Origin: Paragemmobacter ruber
GTDB lineage: Bacteria; Pseudomonadota; Alphaproteobacteria; Rhodobacterales; Rhodobacteraceae
Length of the DNA: 53,218 nucleotides
NCBI RefSeq assembly: GCF_009908315.1
Contig: NZ_JAAATW010000008.1
Location: forward strand, 1-53,218
Reading direction: 5' to 3'
In this document: piece by piece, positions 33,638 through 42,537 of the stretch
Position numbering within the stretch: the stretch's first letter is position 1
Layout of the letters: each line of letters begins with the position of its first letter
Translations under genes and position numbers: made by a program
The notes under the pieces: model-generated
What the model was told of the DNA's origin: nothing
Databases searched by the model: none
The model's input: the letters and a program-made list of their open reading frames with translations, nothing else

Positions 33638-33895
33638 ATGGCCACCCGGAACGTCGTCCTGACAGAAGCGGAGTCCAACCTCGTCGACCGTCTGGTCTCG
33701 ACTGGCCGGTATCAGAACGCGTCCGAGGCCTTGCGCGCGGGACTTCTTCTCCTCGAACGCGAAGAGGCCGAGATGACCGATATGCGTGCTCGCCTGACGG
33801 CGGGTCTGGACGAGGCCCGGCGCGGGGATCTGGCCGAGGGACGTGGCGAGGATGCCATCCGTCGGGCTTTTGCCACGGCGCGTGCCGGGACTTGA
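33638..33895 (+). CDS. parD: ParD-family antitoxin
   Basis: The 85-residue protein starts MATRNVVLTEAESNLVDRLV, then GRYQNASEALRAGLLLLERE, the ribbon-helix-helix of ParD-type antitoxins. An acidic toxin-binding C-terminus follows. ATG 33638 has GGAG upstream. It lies between head and tail genes as a moron. The parE gene that should follow begins at the overlapping ATG 33895 but is broken. The antitoxin may persist as an anti-addiction gene. Confidence 0.85.
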   Translation: MATRNVVLTEAESNLVDRLVSTGRYQNASEALRAGLLLLEREEAEMTDMRARLTAGLDEARRGDLAEGRGEDAIRRAFATARAGT

Positions 33896-34110
33896 TGCCG
33901 AAACGCTGACACCGAGCAGGTGGGCTTAAACCGCGTTGATCGACAACAACCCGCCCAAGGATCTGCGCTTCGCGCGGCCAGCCCAGCATTTTGTGGTGTT
34001 CGTTGATGACATCAAGCAGGTGATCATCATCGATTTCCTGCACTGCCGCGCTGAGCTGCCGCGACGACTGACCAGCCTGCCCCTCCCGAAAAGCGGCGGT
34101 GAACACTGAC
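33895..34110 (+). pseudogene. parE: Decayed ParE toxin gene
   Basis: ATG 33895 overlaps the parD stop (TGATG), gives MPKR and then a stop. In another frame LTPS appears at once. From about 33934 an open stretch encodes LIDNNPPKDLRFARPAQHFV, VFVDDIKQVIIIDFLHCRAE and LPRRLTSL, the C-terminal half of a RelE/ParE toxin, to a TGA at 34108-34110. The N-terminal helices are missing, so a frameshift and an internal deletion have inactivated it. The 34111-34261 stretch is intergenic. Confidence 0.75.
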
Positions 34111-34261
34111 CCGGGCCTGAATCTGGCTAGGGGATGCACCAAGAGGAGATGGGTGACAAATTCGGACAGGGACTTATTTCGGACCTGCCATGTTCGCTTG
34201 ATGGTTGAAATCTCCGTCGTTAGCCTGACGACGGACCGGTAAAGGAAGAGTCACTATAGCG

Positions 34262-35362
34262 ATGCGCAAGTTCATGCTTTCCCTGCCTGCGATGGCGCTT
34301 CTAGCGTTTCCTGTCAGCGCAGATCCTTCTCAAGAAGATGTCGATGCTGCCCGCTCAGAGTGCCGCGACGCGTTTCTGGCTCGGGATGCTGAAGCCTATA
34401 TGGACGCGGCAGCAGTCATGATTGCTTGGGGCTCTTTGCAAAACCCTGAGTGGACGAGAGAAGTCGAACTGTGCCTCGCTTTTGCCGACGCAATTGAAGG
34501 AGCGAACCTCGAAACGGCTCGTGAACGCGCCGCCGCTCTGGCCCGTGAGGGCGACCCGATGGTCGCGACAGAGGCGCCTGCATCACCTGCAGAATTGCCT
34601 GAGGCCGATACCCGGCTTGCAGATTACCTAACTCGGCTTCAGGCAGATGGGGCAGACATCGATGCGGTTGTGCGCGAGATCGCGGCGGATCAGACTTTCG
34701 CCCCATCCCCAAGTCCTGAACGCGACGCACTTGAGGCAGCCGTCACCGCTTACGTCCGGCCCATTCCCGCCGCTCAGGCCGAGCGAAATTTGATCGCCTA
34801 TCAGGCGCTGGCAAGGATCGATCCAGAAGACCAGACGTACCGAGACAGAGTTGCTCGTTACGAGCAGGCCATCGAAGCCGAACGCGAGCAGTTGCAAAGA
34901 ACCGCCAGAGCGCTGGAGGGGCGCTTGGTCAGGACAACTGCCGAGTTCGATGGATCCTCCTGGGCTCGGCATCCGTCTTCGCCGCGCTATCAGGATATCC
35001 GAAACTACGTGACCCTGTACCTGATTGAATCCGGCACCGGTCAGCAGACCATGGAACTGTTCTTCAACTACACCTCCCGGAGTGGTTGGCTGTTTGTGGA
35101 GAGCGCATCGATCAATATCGATGGCGAGACAACCCGGGTACCGGTCGGTCAGTGGTTTCGCGACAACGATACCGAGATTTGGGAGTTCGCGAGCTTGCGT
35201 GGTGATGCGGCCGTGTCCCTTGCGCGCCGAATTGCCGAAGCTGACCGCGCCGTGGTGCGCTTCAATGGGCAGCAATTCTACGATGATTACGTTGTGTCCG
35301 ATGCGGACAAGCGCGTAATGCGTGAAATGCTGGCTATGTGGGACGTGATTTCTTCGAACTAG
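34262..35362 (+). CDS. Exported protein of unknown function (moron)
   Basis: The 366-residue protein has a signal peptide (basic MRKF, hydrophobic MLSLPAMALLAFP, cleavage near VSA-DP), so it should be periplasmic. A helical middle includes RYEQAIEAEREQLQRTARAL. The C-terminal beta-rich domain (from about 230) contains SGWLFVESASINIDG and WEFASLRGDAAV. I recognise no family. It lies alone between the decayed parDE and the PrlF-YhaV pair, interrupting the structural operon. It may be a lysogenic conversion gene, for example in envelope protection; that is speculation. Confidence 0.75.
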   Translation: MRKFMLSLPAMALLAFPVSADPSQEDVDAARSECRDAFLARDAEAYMDAAAVMIAWGSLQNPEWTREVELCLAFADAIEGANLETARERAAALAREGDPMVATEAPASPAELPEADTRLADYLTRLQADGADIDAVVREIAADQTFAPSPSPERDALEAAVTAYVRPIPAAQAERNLIAYQALARIDPEDQTYRDRVARYEQAIEAEREQLQRTARALEGRLVRTTAEFDGSSWARHPSSPRYQDIRNYVTLYLIESGTGQQTMELFFNYTSRSGWLFVESASINIDGETTRVPVGQWFRDNDTEIWEFASLRGDAAVSLARRIAEADRAVVRFNGQQFYDDYVVSDADKRVMREMLAMWDVISSN

Positions 35363-35421
35363 ATTCAGTACCTTCAGCGTCTAGCCAGGTCGGCAATTCT
35401 TCGACTTGGTGGGATGAAGCG

Positions 35422-35922
35422 TCACTTCTGCTCGATCAAAGCGGCAAGCTGACCGGAGGCTGACCGAACGCTGGCGAGCAGTGCTTTCCAATCGCTGGGC
35501 GGGTCGCCGTCCTCCAGCATGCCCTTGAACACCCGATAGGCATCCGTGCGGCTGTCATGGGCGCGCAGCGTGGTGTCGTCGTTCACCCAGGCGAAGATGA
35601 TGATGCGGCTCTCGGCGTGAAAGCGGAAGAAAAGCCGGTACTGCTGAAAGAACTTCGCCCGAAACCAGTGGCGGTGCTCGTCGCCAAGCGTATTGCCCTG
35701 CCGAAACTTCGGGTCGGCCGGATCAGAAGGGATTTCTTCGAAGATCAGCTTGTTGATCGCAGCAAGGCGCTTGGTTGCGTTCTTGCTGCGATAGCCAGCC
35801 AGGTTTGCAGCCTTCAGGGCCGAGACCTTTTCGGCAAGTTCCGACACCTGATCAAGAAACAACGGGTGCGCGAACAGGGTCCAGCCGTTCACGACCAACG
35901 GCACGTTGGAGGCATCCGTCAT
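35422..35922 (-). CDS. yhaV: YhaV-type mRNA interferase toxin
   Basis: This 166-residue RelE-superfamily toxin has VVNGWTLFAHPLFLDQVSEL, NATKRLAAINKLIFEEIPSD, and the conserved HRHWFRAKFFQQYRLFFRFH region with basic residues typical of ribosome-dependent or free mRNA cleavage by YhaV. A downstream segment is IIFAWVNDDTTLRAHDSRTD. Its ATG overlaps the antitoxin stop (35919-35922), the normal prlF-yhaV order. Opposite in strand to the phage structural genes, it is a separately expressed addiction module. Confidence 0.92.
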   Translation of the reverse strand: MTDASNVPLVVNGWTLFAHPLFLDQVSELAEKVSALKAANLAGYRSKNATKRLAAINKLIFEEIPSDPADPKFRQGNTLGDEHRHWFRAKFFQQYRLFFRFHAESRIIIFAWVNDDTTLRAHDSRTDAYRVFKGMLEDGDPPSDWKALLASVRSASGQLAALIEQK

Positions 35923-36245
35923 TCATCTTCGGGCGACAGCGCCGCATCAAGATCCACTTCGACACCGTCAACGAGTTCGGCCAGCTTGGCCCGCAGCGGC
36001 GCGTCCAGGCCACGGACATGGCCGGGATTCTGGCGAATGTCCTCTACCAGAAACGCGAGAAATGCGCCGATGGCAGGGTCTTCCGCGGTATCCGAGGCGC
36101 GGCGGAGGAGGACGTCACCCTCAGGCAGGATGGTGTAGGAGATGCGATCGCGCTTTTTCAGGCCAAGCGCCTTGCGCACGACGCCGGGCATCGTGGTCTG
36201 ATACTTGTCCGTCAGCGTGGACTCGACCTTGAGTTCAGCCAGCAT
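35919..36245 (-). CDS. prlF: PrlF (SohA) antitoxin
   Basis: The 108-residue protein starts MLAELKVESTLTDKYQTTMP, followed by VVRKALGLKKRDRISYTILP: the AbrB/SpoVT swapped-hairpin DNA-binding domain. The acidic C-terminal half should bind the toxin. ATG 36245 is preferred over the longer frame to 36296, which runs into the promoter region. PrlF-type antitoxins autoregulate their operon. Confidence 0.92.
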   Translation of the reverse strand: MLAELKVESTLTDKYQTTMPGVVRKALGLKKRDRISYTILPEGDVLLRRASDTAEDPAIGAFLAFLVEDIRQNPGHVRGLDAPLRAKLAELVDGVEVDLDAALSPEDE

Positions 36246-36360
36246 GTGATTCTCCTTCACCTCGCTGACACAAGGTAAGGCAAACGCATTACCCATTCAA
36301 GAACTCAGCGGCTGTATGGCCCGGATCGCGCTTCAGGCCACCCGCAACATTGGTGCACCC

Positions 36361-36783
36361 ATGCCCGCCACCCGCGAAACAGTCCTCGCCGCGTTGCACG
36401 CGCGGCTGCTGCCGCTTTCTGCCCTCATCCTGCGTGACGAGGTCCTGCCCGAGCGGATCCCGGCGGCCGGTCTGATCATCCTGCGCGACGGACAGCCGGG
36501 CGAACCGGAAGTGACGCTGTCGCCGCTGCGCTATCACTACCAGCATCGGGCCGAGCTGGAGGTCGTCGTCCAGGCAGGCATCGGCCGGGCCAGCGCCTTC
36601 GATAACCTGATCGCCGCCATCGGCGCGGCTCTGGAGACCGACCGGACACTTGGCGGCCTCTGCGACTGGGTCGAACCCGAAGCCCCGGCCTCAGTCGACG
36701 TGCCCGTCGAGGGCGCCGCTGCCCTGAAGGCGGCGGTGATCACCGTCGTCCTGCATTACACCACGACCGGCCCTCTGGCCTGA
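36361..36783 (+). CDS. Tail terminator-like protein
   Basis: The 140-residue protein starts MPATRETVLAALHARLLPLS and contains SPLRYHYQHRAELEVVVQAG and GLCDWVEPEAPAS, ending in a beta strand (AAVITVVLHYTT). This fits the gpU-like tail terminator fold, and it directly precedes the tail tube gene. An alternative start at 36316 adds 15 residues. The structural operon resumes here after the morons. Confidence 0.7.
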   Translation: MPATRETVLAALHARLLPLSALILRDEVLPERIPAAGLIILRDGQPGEPEVTLSPLRYHYQHRAELEVVVQAGIGRASAFDNLIAAIGAALETDRTLGGLCDWVEPEAPASVDVPVEGAAALKAAVITVVLHYTTTGPLA

Positions 36784-36807
36784 CATCCCACTCACAAGGA
36801 GACTCCC

Positions 36808-37746
36808 ATGGCACGCGCACACGGCGCGCGGGCGCAAATGGCGCTTGCGTTCGAGACGGTTTACGGCACCCCGCCCGCCTCTGGCTATCGGACGGTGCCC
36901 TTCGCCAGCACCACGCTCGGCTCCGAGCAGCCGCTGATCGCCTCGGAACTGCTCGGCCAGGGGCGCGATCCGCTTGCCCCGATCAAGGACGCGGTCACCG
37001 CCGACGGCGATGTCGTGGTGCCGATCGATGTCGAGAACTTCGGCCTCTGGCTGAAGGCGGCCTTCGGTCAGCCGACGACCACCGGCACGACGCCCAAGAC
37101 GCACACCTTCCAGTCTGGCAACTGGACACTGCCGAGCATGGCCATCGAGACGGCGATGCCCGAGGTGCCGCGCTATGCAATGTACACCGGCTGCGTCTGC
37201 GATCAGCTGTCCTGGCAGATGGTGCGGTCTGGTCTGCTGACGGCCACTGCCCGACTGGTGGCGCAGGGCGAGAGCGTCGCGGCCACCACGGCCGCTGGCA
37301 CGCCCACCGCATTGGCGCTGCAGCGCTTCGGGCACTTCAACGGGGCGATCACTCGCAATGGCACGCCGCTCGGCAATGTCATCTCGGCCGAGGTCACCTA
37401 TTCCAACGGCCTCGATCGGATCGAGACCATCCGATCGGACGGGCGCATCGAGGGGGCCGACCCCGGCATGGCCGCGCTGACCGGCCGGGTGGAGGTGCGT
37501 TTCGCAGACACCACGCTGATCACGCAGGCCATCGACGGCACGCCGTGCGAGCTGGTCTTCGCCTGGAGCCTCGGGGCCAACGCCAGCTTCACCTTCACCG
37601 CGCACGCCGTTTACCTTCCGCGTCCCCGGATCGAGATCCCGGGCCCGCAGGGCATCCAGGCCACCTTCGACTGGCAAGCGGCCAAGGCCACCAGCCCGGC
37701 CCGCATGTGCACTGCCGTCCTCGTCAACACCGTCGCAACCTATTGA
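36808..37746 (+). CDS. Tail tube protein
   Basis: This 312-residue protein begins MARAHGARAQMALAFETVYG and is rich in beta strands and Thr/Gly. It contains VIPIDVENFG-like VVVPIDVENFGLWLKAAFGQ and GQVEVRF-like segments typical of siphovirus major tail (tube) proteins. AAGGAG precedes the ATG. It is placed between the tail terminator and the tail assembly chaperones as expected. Confidence 0.85.
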   Translation: MARAHGARAQMALAFETVYGTPPASGYRTVPFASTTLGSEQPLIASELLGQGRDPLAPIKDAVTADGDVVVPIDVENFGLWLKAAFGQPTTTGTTPKTHTFQSGNWTLPSMAIETAMPEVPRYAMYTGCVCDQLSWQMVRSGLLTATARLVAQGESVAATTAAGTPTALALQRFGHFNGAITRNGTPLGNVISAEVTYSNGLDRIETIRSDGRIEGADPGMAALTGRVEVRFADTTLITQAIDGTPCELVFAWSLGANASFTFTAHAVYLPRPRIEIPGPQGIQATFDWQAAKATSPARMCTAVLVNTVATY

Positions 37747-37757
37747 GAAGGCCCGCC

Positions 37758-38195
37758 ATGCTGACCCTCGACCTCACCAACGCGCCGCAGTGGTGCGAAC
37801 TCATTCCCGGCGTGCGTGTCAAGCTGCGCCCACTTACCACAGCACTGATGGTCTCGGCGCGGGGCGATCCTGCGATTGCCGACCTGCCCGAGGGGGCGGC
37901 GACCGAGGAAGCTGCACTCTTGATGGCCAAGGCGCTGGCGCGGCGCGCGATCCTCGAATGGGAGGGGATTGGCGACGCCGATGGCAGTCCCATCGATCCG
38001 AGCCCCGAGGCCATCGATGCGCTCCTCGACCTCTGGCCTGCCTTCGAGGCGTTCCAGACCCTGTACGTCGCCAAGGCTCTCCTGCTGGACGCGGAAAAAA
38101 ACGCCTCATCGCCCTTGCCGACTGGTCCTTCGGCGGGGGCGAAAGCTACTGCGCGGCCTGCGCCGGACCCTGTCCTGACTGCCCCGCACGACTGA
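37758..38195 (+). CDS. Tail assembly chaperone (gpG-like), zero-frame product
   Basis: The 145-residue protein starts MLTLDLTNAPQWCELIPGVR, is acidic and helical, and has a Pro/Ala-rich end reached by reading straight through a slippery heptamer at 38096. gpG-like chaperones coat the tape measure protein during tail assembly. It lies between the tail tube and tape measure genes, where G and GT are found in lambda. Confidence 0.85.
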   Translation: MLTLDLTNAPQWCELIPGVRVKLRPLTTALMVSARGDPAIADLPEGAATEEAALLMAKALARRAILEWEGIGDADGSPIDPSPEAIDALLDLWPAFEAFQTLYVAKALLLDAEKNASSPLPTGPSAGAKATARPAPDPVLTAPHD

Positions 38196-38422
38196 ACCGG
38201 CCGCTGACGCTGGAGGGCGCGCAGGTCTGGGACCTGGCGCAGCGCCTTGGCGGGCAGATGCGGGTCATCCCCGGCGCGGTTATCGGCTGGGACATGGGCG
38301 CGGCGCTGGCCTTGGGAGCGGCCCTCGGCATCTCCCCGCCTGCTATCGCCGAACTGCTGCCCGCCCTCGAGGCGGTGATGGTCCGCCGCGTGAACGAGCA
38401 GATCGCAGCCAACCGCGACTGA
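37758..38422 (+). CDS. Tail assembly chaperone GT-like fusion by -1 frameshift
   Basis: A -1 shift on A AAA AAC at 38096-38102 joins residues up to LLLDAEK to a second frame reading KRLIALADWSFGGGESYCAA and on to a stop at 38420-38422, giving about 221 residues. The extension carries a cysteine cluster (CAACAGPCPDC) and helices ending VMVRRVNEQIAANRD. The second frame has no ATG or GTG start near the junction, so the frameshift is the only evident way to express it. G/GT frameshifting is conserved among tailed phages. Confidence 0.8.
38096..38102 (+). promoter_or_regulatory. Programmed -1 frameshift slippery site A AAA AAC
   Basis: Seven A followed by C in the correct phase: zero frame reads GAA AAA AAC GCC. 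Slipping back one base re-pairs AAA and AAA and continues CGC CTC ATC in the T frame, which is open for another 106 codons. Confidence 0.85.
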
Positions 38423-38444
38423 CCCCATCTGGAGCTCTGATCCC

Positions 38445-40907
38445 ATGGCCGAGAAACGCGTCTCCGTCCGGCTCGCCGCCGTGGGCGGCCGCCAGGTGCG
38501 CGCCGAACTGGAAGGCGTGGGTGAGGCCGGGGCCAAGGGCTTCGGCCGCCTGTCGCGCGAGATGGAATTGGCCAACACCCGTCTGGCCAGCTTCGCCCGC
38601 CGGGCGGGCCTCGCACTCGGGGCCGCAGCAGCGGCAGCCACAGCCTCGCTTGGGCTGATCGTCCGTTCCACGGCCGAGAGCGCCGCCCAGATCCGGCAGT
38701 TCGCGCAGGTCGCCAATGCGACGCCCGAGGCCCTGCAGCGCTGGTCGGCCGGGGCGCGTACGGTGGGGATCGAGCAGGAGAAACTGGCGGACATCCTGAA
38801 GGACGTGAACGACCGGGTGGGCGACTTCCTCCAGACCGGCGGCGGGCCGATGGCGGATTTCTTCGAGAATGTCGCGCCCCGCGTGGGCGTGACGGCCGAC
38901 CAATTCGCACGTCTGTCAGGGCCGGAGGCTTTGCAGCTCTACGTCGACACGCTGGAACGCGCCGGTCTCAGCCAGCAGGAGATGACCTTCTATCTGGAGG
39001 CGATGGCCTCGGACGCCACGCGTCTGCTGCCGCTCTTGCGCAACGGCGGGGCCGAGATGGCCCGTCTGGGTGACCAAGCCTCGGACCTCGGGGCGATTCT
39101 GGACAGCGATGCGCTGGAAGCCTTGCGCCGCACGCAAATGGCGCTGGGTACCGTATCCCTCGTGTTCGATGGTCTCCGGAACCGCATCGCCGTGGCTGTC
39201 GCTCCGACCATCGAGGCGCTCGCCAATGCCTTCGTTGCCCTGGCCTCCGATGGCGGCATCCTCCGTTCGGCCATCGACGGGCTGATCGGCAATCTCCGCC
39301 GTCTCGCCTCCTATGCCGCGACCTTTGCGGCCGTCATGGCCGGGCGCTGGGTGGCAGGACTGGCGGCGGCGGCCCTGTCGGTGCGTGGTCTTGCGACGGC
39401 ACTCGTATTCCTGCGCGGTGCCCTGATCCGGACCGGCATCGGCGCGGTGATCGTCGGGGCGGGCGAGCTGGTCTACCAGTTCTCGCAGCTGGTGACGCGT
39501 GTCGGCGGTGTGGGCGAAGCCTTCCGGCTGCTCGGCGATCTGGCCCGCGAGGTCTGGTCGCGGATCGGTCTGTCGCTCGACGCGGCGCTGGCGCGGATGG
39601 CGGCCGGATGGGAGGGGCTGAAGGCGGCGGGGCTATCGGCCCTCGAGGGCACCATCGCGGGCGTCGTCAGCTTCGGCGACCGGACAGCCGCGATCTTCCA
39701 GGGGGCCTATGACGCGGCGGTCGCAATCTGGGGCAGTCTGCCGGGGGCCATCGGCGACTTCGCCTTCCAGGCCGCGAACGGGCTGATCTCCGGTGTCGAG
39801 GCAATGCTGAACGGCGTCGTCACGCGCATCAACAGCTTCATCGAGACCCTGAACGCGGCGCTGGCCCTGCTGCCAGAGTGGGCCACCGGTGAAGGTGGCG
39901 TGAGGATCGGTATCCTCGATCCGGTGGAACTCGGCCGCATCAGCAACCCCTTCGAGGGCGCGGCAACGGCTGCAGGCGCTGCCGCTGCAGACGCCTTTTC
40001 GGCCGCGCTGTCGCGGACCTATCTCCAACCGCCCGATCTCGGGCTTGGCGCGATGGCCGACGATGCCCGCGCCCGTGCCGATGGCTATCGCGAGGCGGCC
40101 GGGATGCTGGCTGATGCCGCCAGTCGGCCGCTCGCCAGCTGGCAGGCGCTGAAAGATGCGGTGACCGGCACGGGGACGGAAGCCGAGACCGCGCTTGCGG
40201 ATGCGGCTGGTGCAGCCGACGCGCTGACCACGGGGCTGAACGACACGGCGGCCGCCGCCGATGGCGCTGGCAGCGCTACACGCGACGCCGGGGCGGCTGC
40301 GGCCGAGGGTGCCGACGCGGCCCTCACTGGCTGGCAAGCCGTCACGGCGGCCCTCTCCGACTATGCCGCCAAGGCGCGCGACATCGGCGGGGACATCGGC
40401 AGCGCGCTGGTGGGCGCGTTCCAGAGCGCCGAGAATGCCATCGGCGATTTCGTGAAGACCGGCAAACTCGACTTCCGCGATCTGGTCACCTCAATGATCG
40501 CCGATCTCGCCAAGCTCGCGGCCCGTCGCTTCATCCTCGGTCCGATCGCCAATGCCCTTTCCGGCGCCATGGGTGGGGCGGGCGGGATCTTCGCCAACAT
40601 CCTGCATGCGGGCGGCATTGTCGGTGCCGCTGGCCCCGGCCGGATGGTCCCGGCGCTGGCCTTCGCCCATGCGCCGCGCATGCACAGCGGCGGTTGGGCC
40701 GGGCTGCGGCCCGATGAGGTGCCCGCGATCCTGCAACGTGGGGAGCGGGTTCTCTCCCGGCGCGAGGCGGCGGGGTACGGCCAGGCGGGCGTCTCGACCG
40801 TCAATGTCACGTTCAACGCCCGCGACGCCGAGAGCTTCCGCCAGTCCCGGACACAGGTCGCCAGCGACATCGCCCGCGCCGTGTCGCTGGGGCGGCGCGG
40901 CATGTGA
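38445..40907 (+). CDS. Tape measure protein
   Basis: The 820-residue protein sets tail length. It starts MAEKRVSVRLAAVGGRQVRA and has long Ala-rich helical and coiled regions. Hydrophobic stretches lie near 285-345. The C-terminal part contains an FKTGKLDFRDLVTSMIADLA-like segment (FVKTGKLDFRDLVTSMIADL) and a Gly-rich FHAGGIVGAAGP-like end, both typical of tape measure proteins that lack a separate peptidase. It follows the G/GT chaperone genes directly. Confidence 0.92.
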   Translation: MAEKRVSVRLAAVGGRQVRAELEGVGEAGAKGFGRLSREMELANTRLASFARRAGLALGAAAAAATASLGLIVRSTAESAAQIRQFAQVANATPEALQRWSAGARTVGIEQEKLADILKDVNDRVGDFLQTGGGPMADFFENVAPRVGVTADQFARLSGPEALQLYVDTLERAGLSQQEMTFYLEAMASDATRLLPLLRNGGAEMARLGDQASDLGAILDSDALEALRRTQMALGTVSLVFDGLRNRIAVAVAPTIEALANAFVALASDGGILRSAIDGLIGNLRRLASYAATFAAVMAGRWVAGLAAAALSVRGLATALVFLRGALIRTGIGAVIVGAGELVYQFSQLVTRVGGVGEAFRLLGDLAREVWSRIGLSLDAALARMAAGWEGLKAAGLSALEGTIAGVVSFGDRTAAIFQGAYDAAVAIWGSLPGAIGDFAFQAANGLISGVEAMLNGVVTRINSFIETLNAALALLPEWATGEGGVRIGILDPVELGRISNPFEGAATAAGAAAADAFSAALSRTYLQPPDLGLGAMADDARARADGYREAAGMLADAASRPLASWQALKDAVTGTGTEAETALADAAGAADALTTGLNDTAAAADGAGSATRDAGAAAAEGADAALTGWQAVTAALSDYAAKARDIGGDIGSALVGAFQSAENAIGDFVKTGKLDFRDLVTSMIADLAKLAARRFILGPIANALSGAMGGAGGIFANILHAGGIVGAAGPGRMVPALAFAHAPRMHSGGWAGLRPDEVPAILQRGERVLSRREAAGYGQAGVSTVNVTFNARDAESFRQSRTQVASDIARAVSLGRRGM

Positions 40908-40916
40908 GGATCAGCC

Positions 40917-41543
40917 ATGGCGTTTCACGAGGTCCGCTTTCCGGACAACATCAGCCGAGGCGCGCGCGGTGGCCCGGAACGGCGCACGCAGATCGTCGAA
41001 CTGGCAAGCGGTGCCGAGGAGCGCAACGCGAGCTGGGCCAACTCGCGCCGCCGCTACGACGTCGCCTATGGTATCCGCCGCGCCGACGATCTGGCGGCAG
41101 TCGTCGCCTTCTTCGAGGCCCGCAACGGCCGCCTCCACGGTTTCCGCTTCAAGGACTGGGCCGATTTCAAGTCCTGCCTGCCGTCGCAGACCCCGGCGTC
41201 AACCGATCACCCCATCGGCACCGGCAACGGCAGTACGAACACCTTTCAGCTGGCCAAACGCTACACCTCCGGCGCGCAGTCCTGGACGCGCGCCATCAGC
41301 AAGCCCGTCGCCGGGACCGTGACCATCGCCCTGAACGGCACGCCGCAGGCTTCCGGCTGGTCGGTCTCCACCGCAACCGGCCTCGTCACCTTCACCACCG
41401 CCCCGGCCCTGGGCGTGGCCATCACCGCGGGCTTCGAGTTCGACGTCCCCGTCCGCTTCGACACCGACGCCCTCGACGTCACCCTCGACCTCGAACGTCT
41501 CGGGTCAATCACCTCGATCCCCCTCATCGAACTCCGCCTCTGA
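40917..41543 (+). CDS. DUF2460 distal tail protein (RcGTA gp12-like)
   Basis: The 208-residue protein starts MAFHEVRFPDNISRGARGGP and has a RRYDVAYGIRRADDLAAVVA segment followed by GFRFKDWADFKS and GTPQASGWSVSTATG. This is the DUF2460/TIGR02217 pattern of the GTA distal tail protein. It begins the conserved gp12-gp15-type series at the tail tip, although the lysis genes are inserted after it. Confidence 0.93.
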   Translation: MAFHEVRFPDNISRGARGGPERRTQIVELASGAEERNASWANSRRRYDVAYGIRRADDLAAVVAFFEARNGRLHGFRFKDWADFKSCLPSQTPASTDHPIGTGNGSTNTFQLAKRYTSGAQSWTRAISKPVAGTVTIALNGTPQASGWSVSTATGLVTFTTAPALGVAITAGFEFDVPVRFDTDALDVTLDLERLGSITSIPLIELRL

Positions 41544-41555
41544 AGGACCGATCCC

Positions 41556-41846
41556 ATGTCCGAACCCACGACCGTGCGCATGGGCGCACTGGCCGCCTAC
41601 CTGAGCCTTGCCCTTGCGCTCTCGGCACAAGCCGGGGCCGCGATCTGGTGGGCCGGCACGCAGAACACCCGCCTGACCTCGCTCGAGGCACGGGTGGCCG
41701 AACTGCTCTCCGCCTCACCGCTCTACCACCGCCAGATCGTCGAGGCCGACCGCCGCATCGCCGTCATCGACGAGCGGATTGCCAACATCCTCGCCCGGAT
41801 CGAAGCGCTGACCGCCGCGCTCGAGCGCCGCCACGACGCCCCCTGA
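41556..41846 (+). CDS. Membrane-anchored coiled-coil protein, possible spanin or holin accessory
   Basis: This 96-residue protein has one N-terminal membrane segment (GALAAYLSLALALSAQAGAA) and a C-terminal coiled coil (RLTSLEARVAELL, then IAVIDERIANILARIEALTA). Placed just before the lysozyme gene, it has the topology of an inner-membrane spanin (Rz) or a phage haemolysin XhlA-like protein. No outer-membrane partner is obvious. Confidence 0.65.
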   Translation: MSEPTTVRMGALAAYLSLALALSAQAGAAIWWAGTQNTRLTSLEARVAELLSASPLYHRQIVEADRRIAVIDERIANILARIEALTAALERRHDAP

Positions 41847-41868
41847 TTTCCCCAAAAGGACCACCGCT

Positions 41869-42537
41869 ATGCAGACCACCGACCGGGGGCTTCTCGCCCT
41901 GATCCGGCACGAAGGGGTCGTGCCCGGACCCTATCTTGACGTGAAGGACGTCTGGACCTTTGGCATCGGCCACACCGCCGCCGCTGGTCCGCCCGATCCG
42001 GCGCGCATGCCACGTGGCATGCCCGCCGACACGCAAGCCGGGATCCGTGAAGCCTTCCGGCTCTTCCGCGCCGACCTTGCGGCCTACGAGGCCGAGGTGT
42101 TGCGCGCCGTGAAGGTGTCGCTTCAACCCCACGAGTTCGATGCGCTGGTCTCCTTCCATTACAACACCGGCGGCATCGCCAAGGCCGCGCTGACGCGCCA
42201 CCTGAACGCGGGCAACCGCGGCGCGGCCGCAGCGGCCTTCATGGGCTGGCTCAAGCCCGCCGCGATCCGGTCCCGGCGCGAGGCGGAACGCGACCTCTTC
42301 GGGAAAGGTATCTACCCGACCGGCACCATCCCGGTCTGGTCGGTCGACAGCAATGGTAGGGTCGATTTCTCGCGACCGATCCGTCGGCTCAGCGAGGCCG
42401 AGGCGCTGTCCTTGCTACGCCCGGCGAGCCCGCCGGTGCCGCCGCCCCTGCCAATATCGGTGCCAAACCAATCGTCTGGCACCCGGCCGTGGTGGCAGCG
42501 GCTGATGGAATTTTTCACAGGAAAGGCAAGATCATGA
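41869..42537 (+). CDS. Endolysin, GH24 lysozyme with C-terminal extension
   Basis: The 222-residue T4-type lysozyme has the catalytic Glu in ALIRHEG (residue 15). The rest of the active site is YLDVKDVWTFGIGHT, and SFHYNTGGIAKAALTRHLN is the second hallmark. About 60 residues follow the domain: VDSNGRVDFSRPIRRLSEAE, then a proline-rich linker and a basic amphipathic end. It cuts the glycan chains of peptidoglycan at lysis. No signal peptide is seen, so it needs the holin. The stop overlaps the holin-like start. Confidence 0.93.
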   Translation: MQTTDRGLLALIRHEGVVPGPYLDVKDVWTFGIGHTAAAGPPDPARMPRGMPADTQAGIREAFRLFRADLAAYEAEVLRAVKVSLQPHEFDALVSFHYNTGGIAKAALTRHLNAGNRGAAAAAFMGWLKPAAIRSRREAERDLFGKGIYPTGTIPVWSVDSNGRVDFSRPIRRLSEAEALSLLRPASPPVPPPLPISVPNQSSGTRPWWQRLMEFFTGKARS

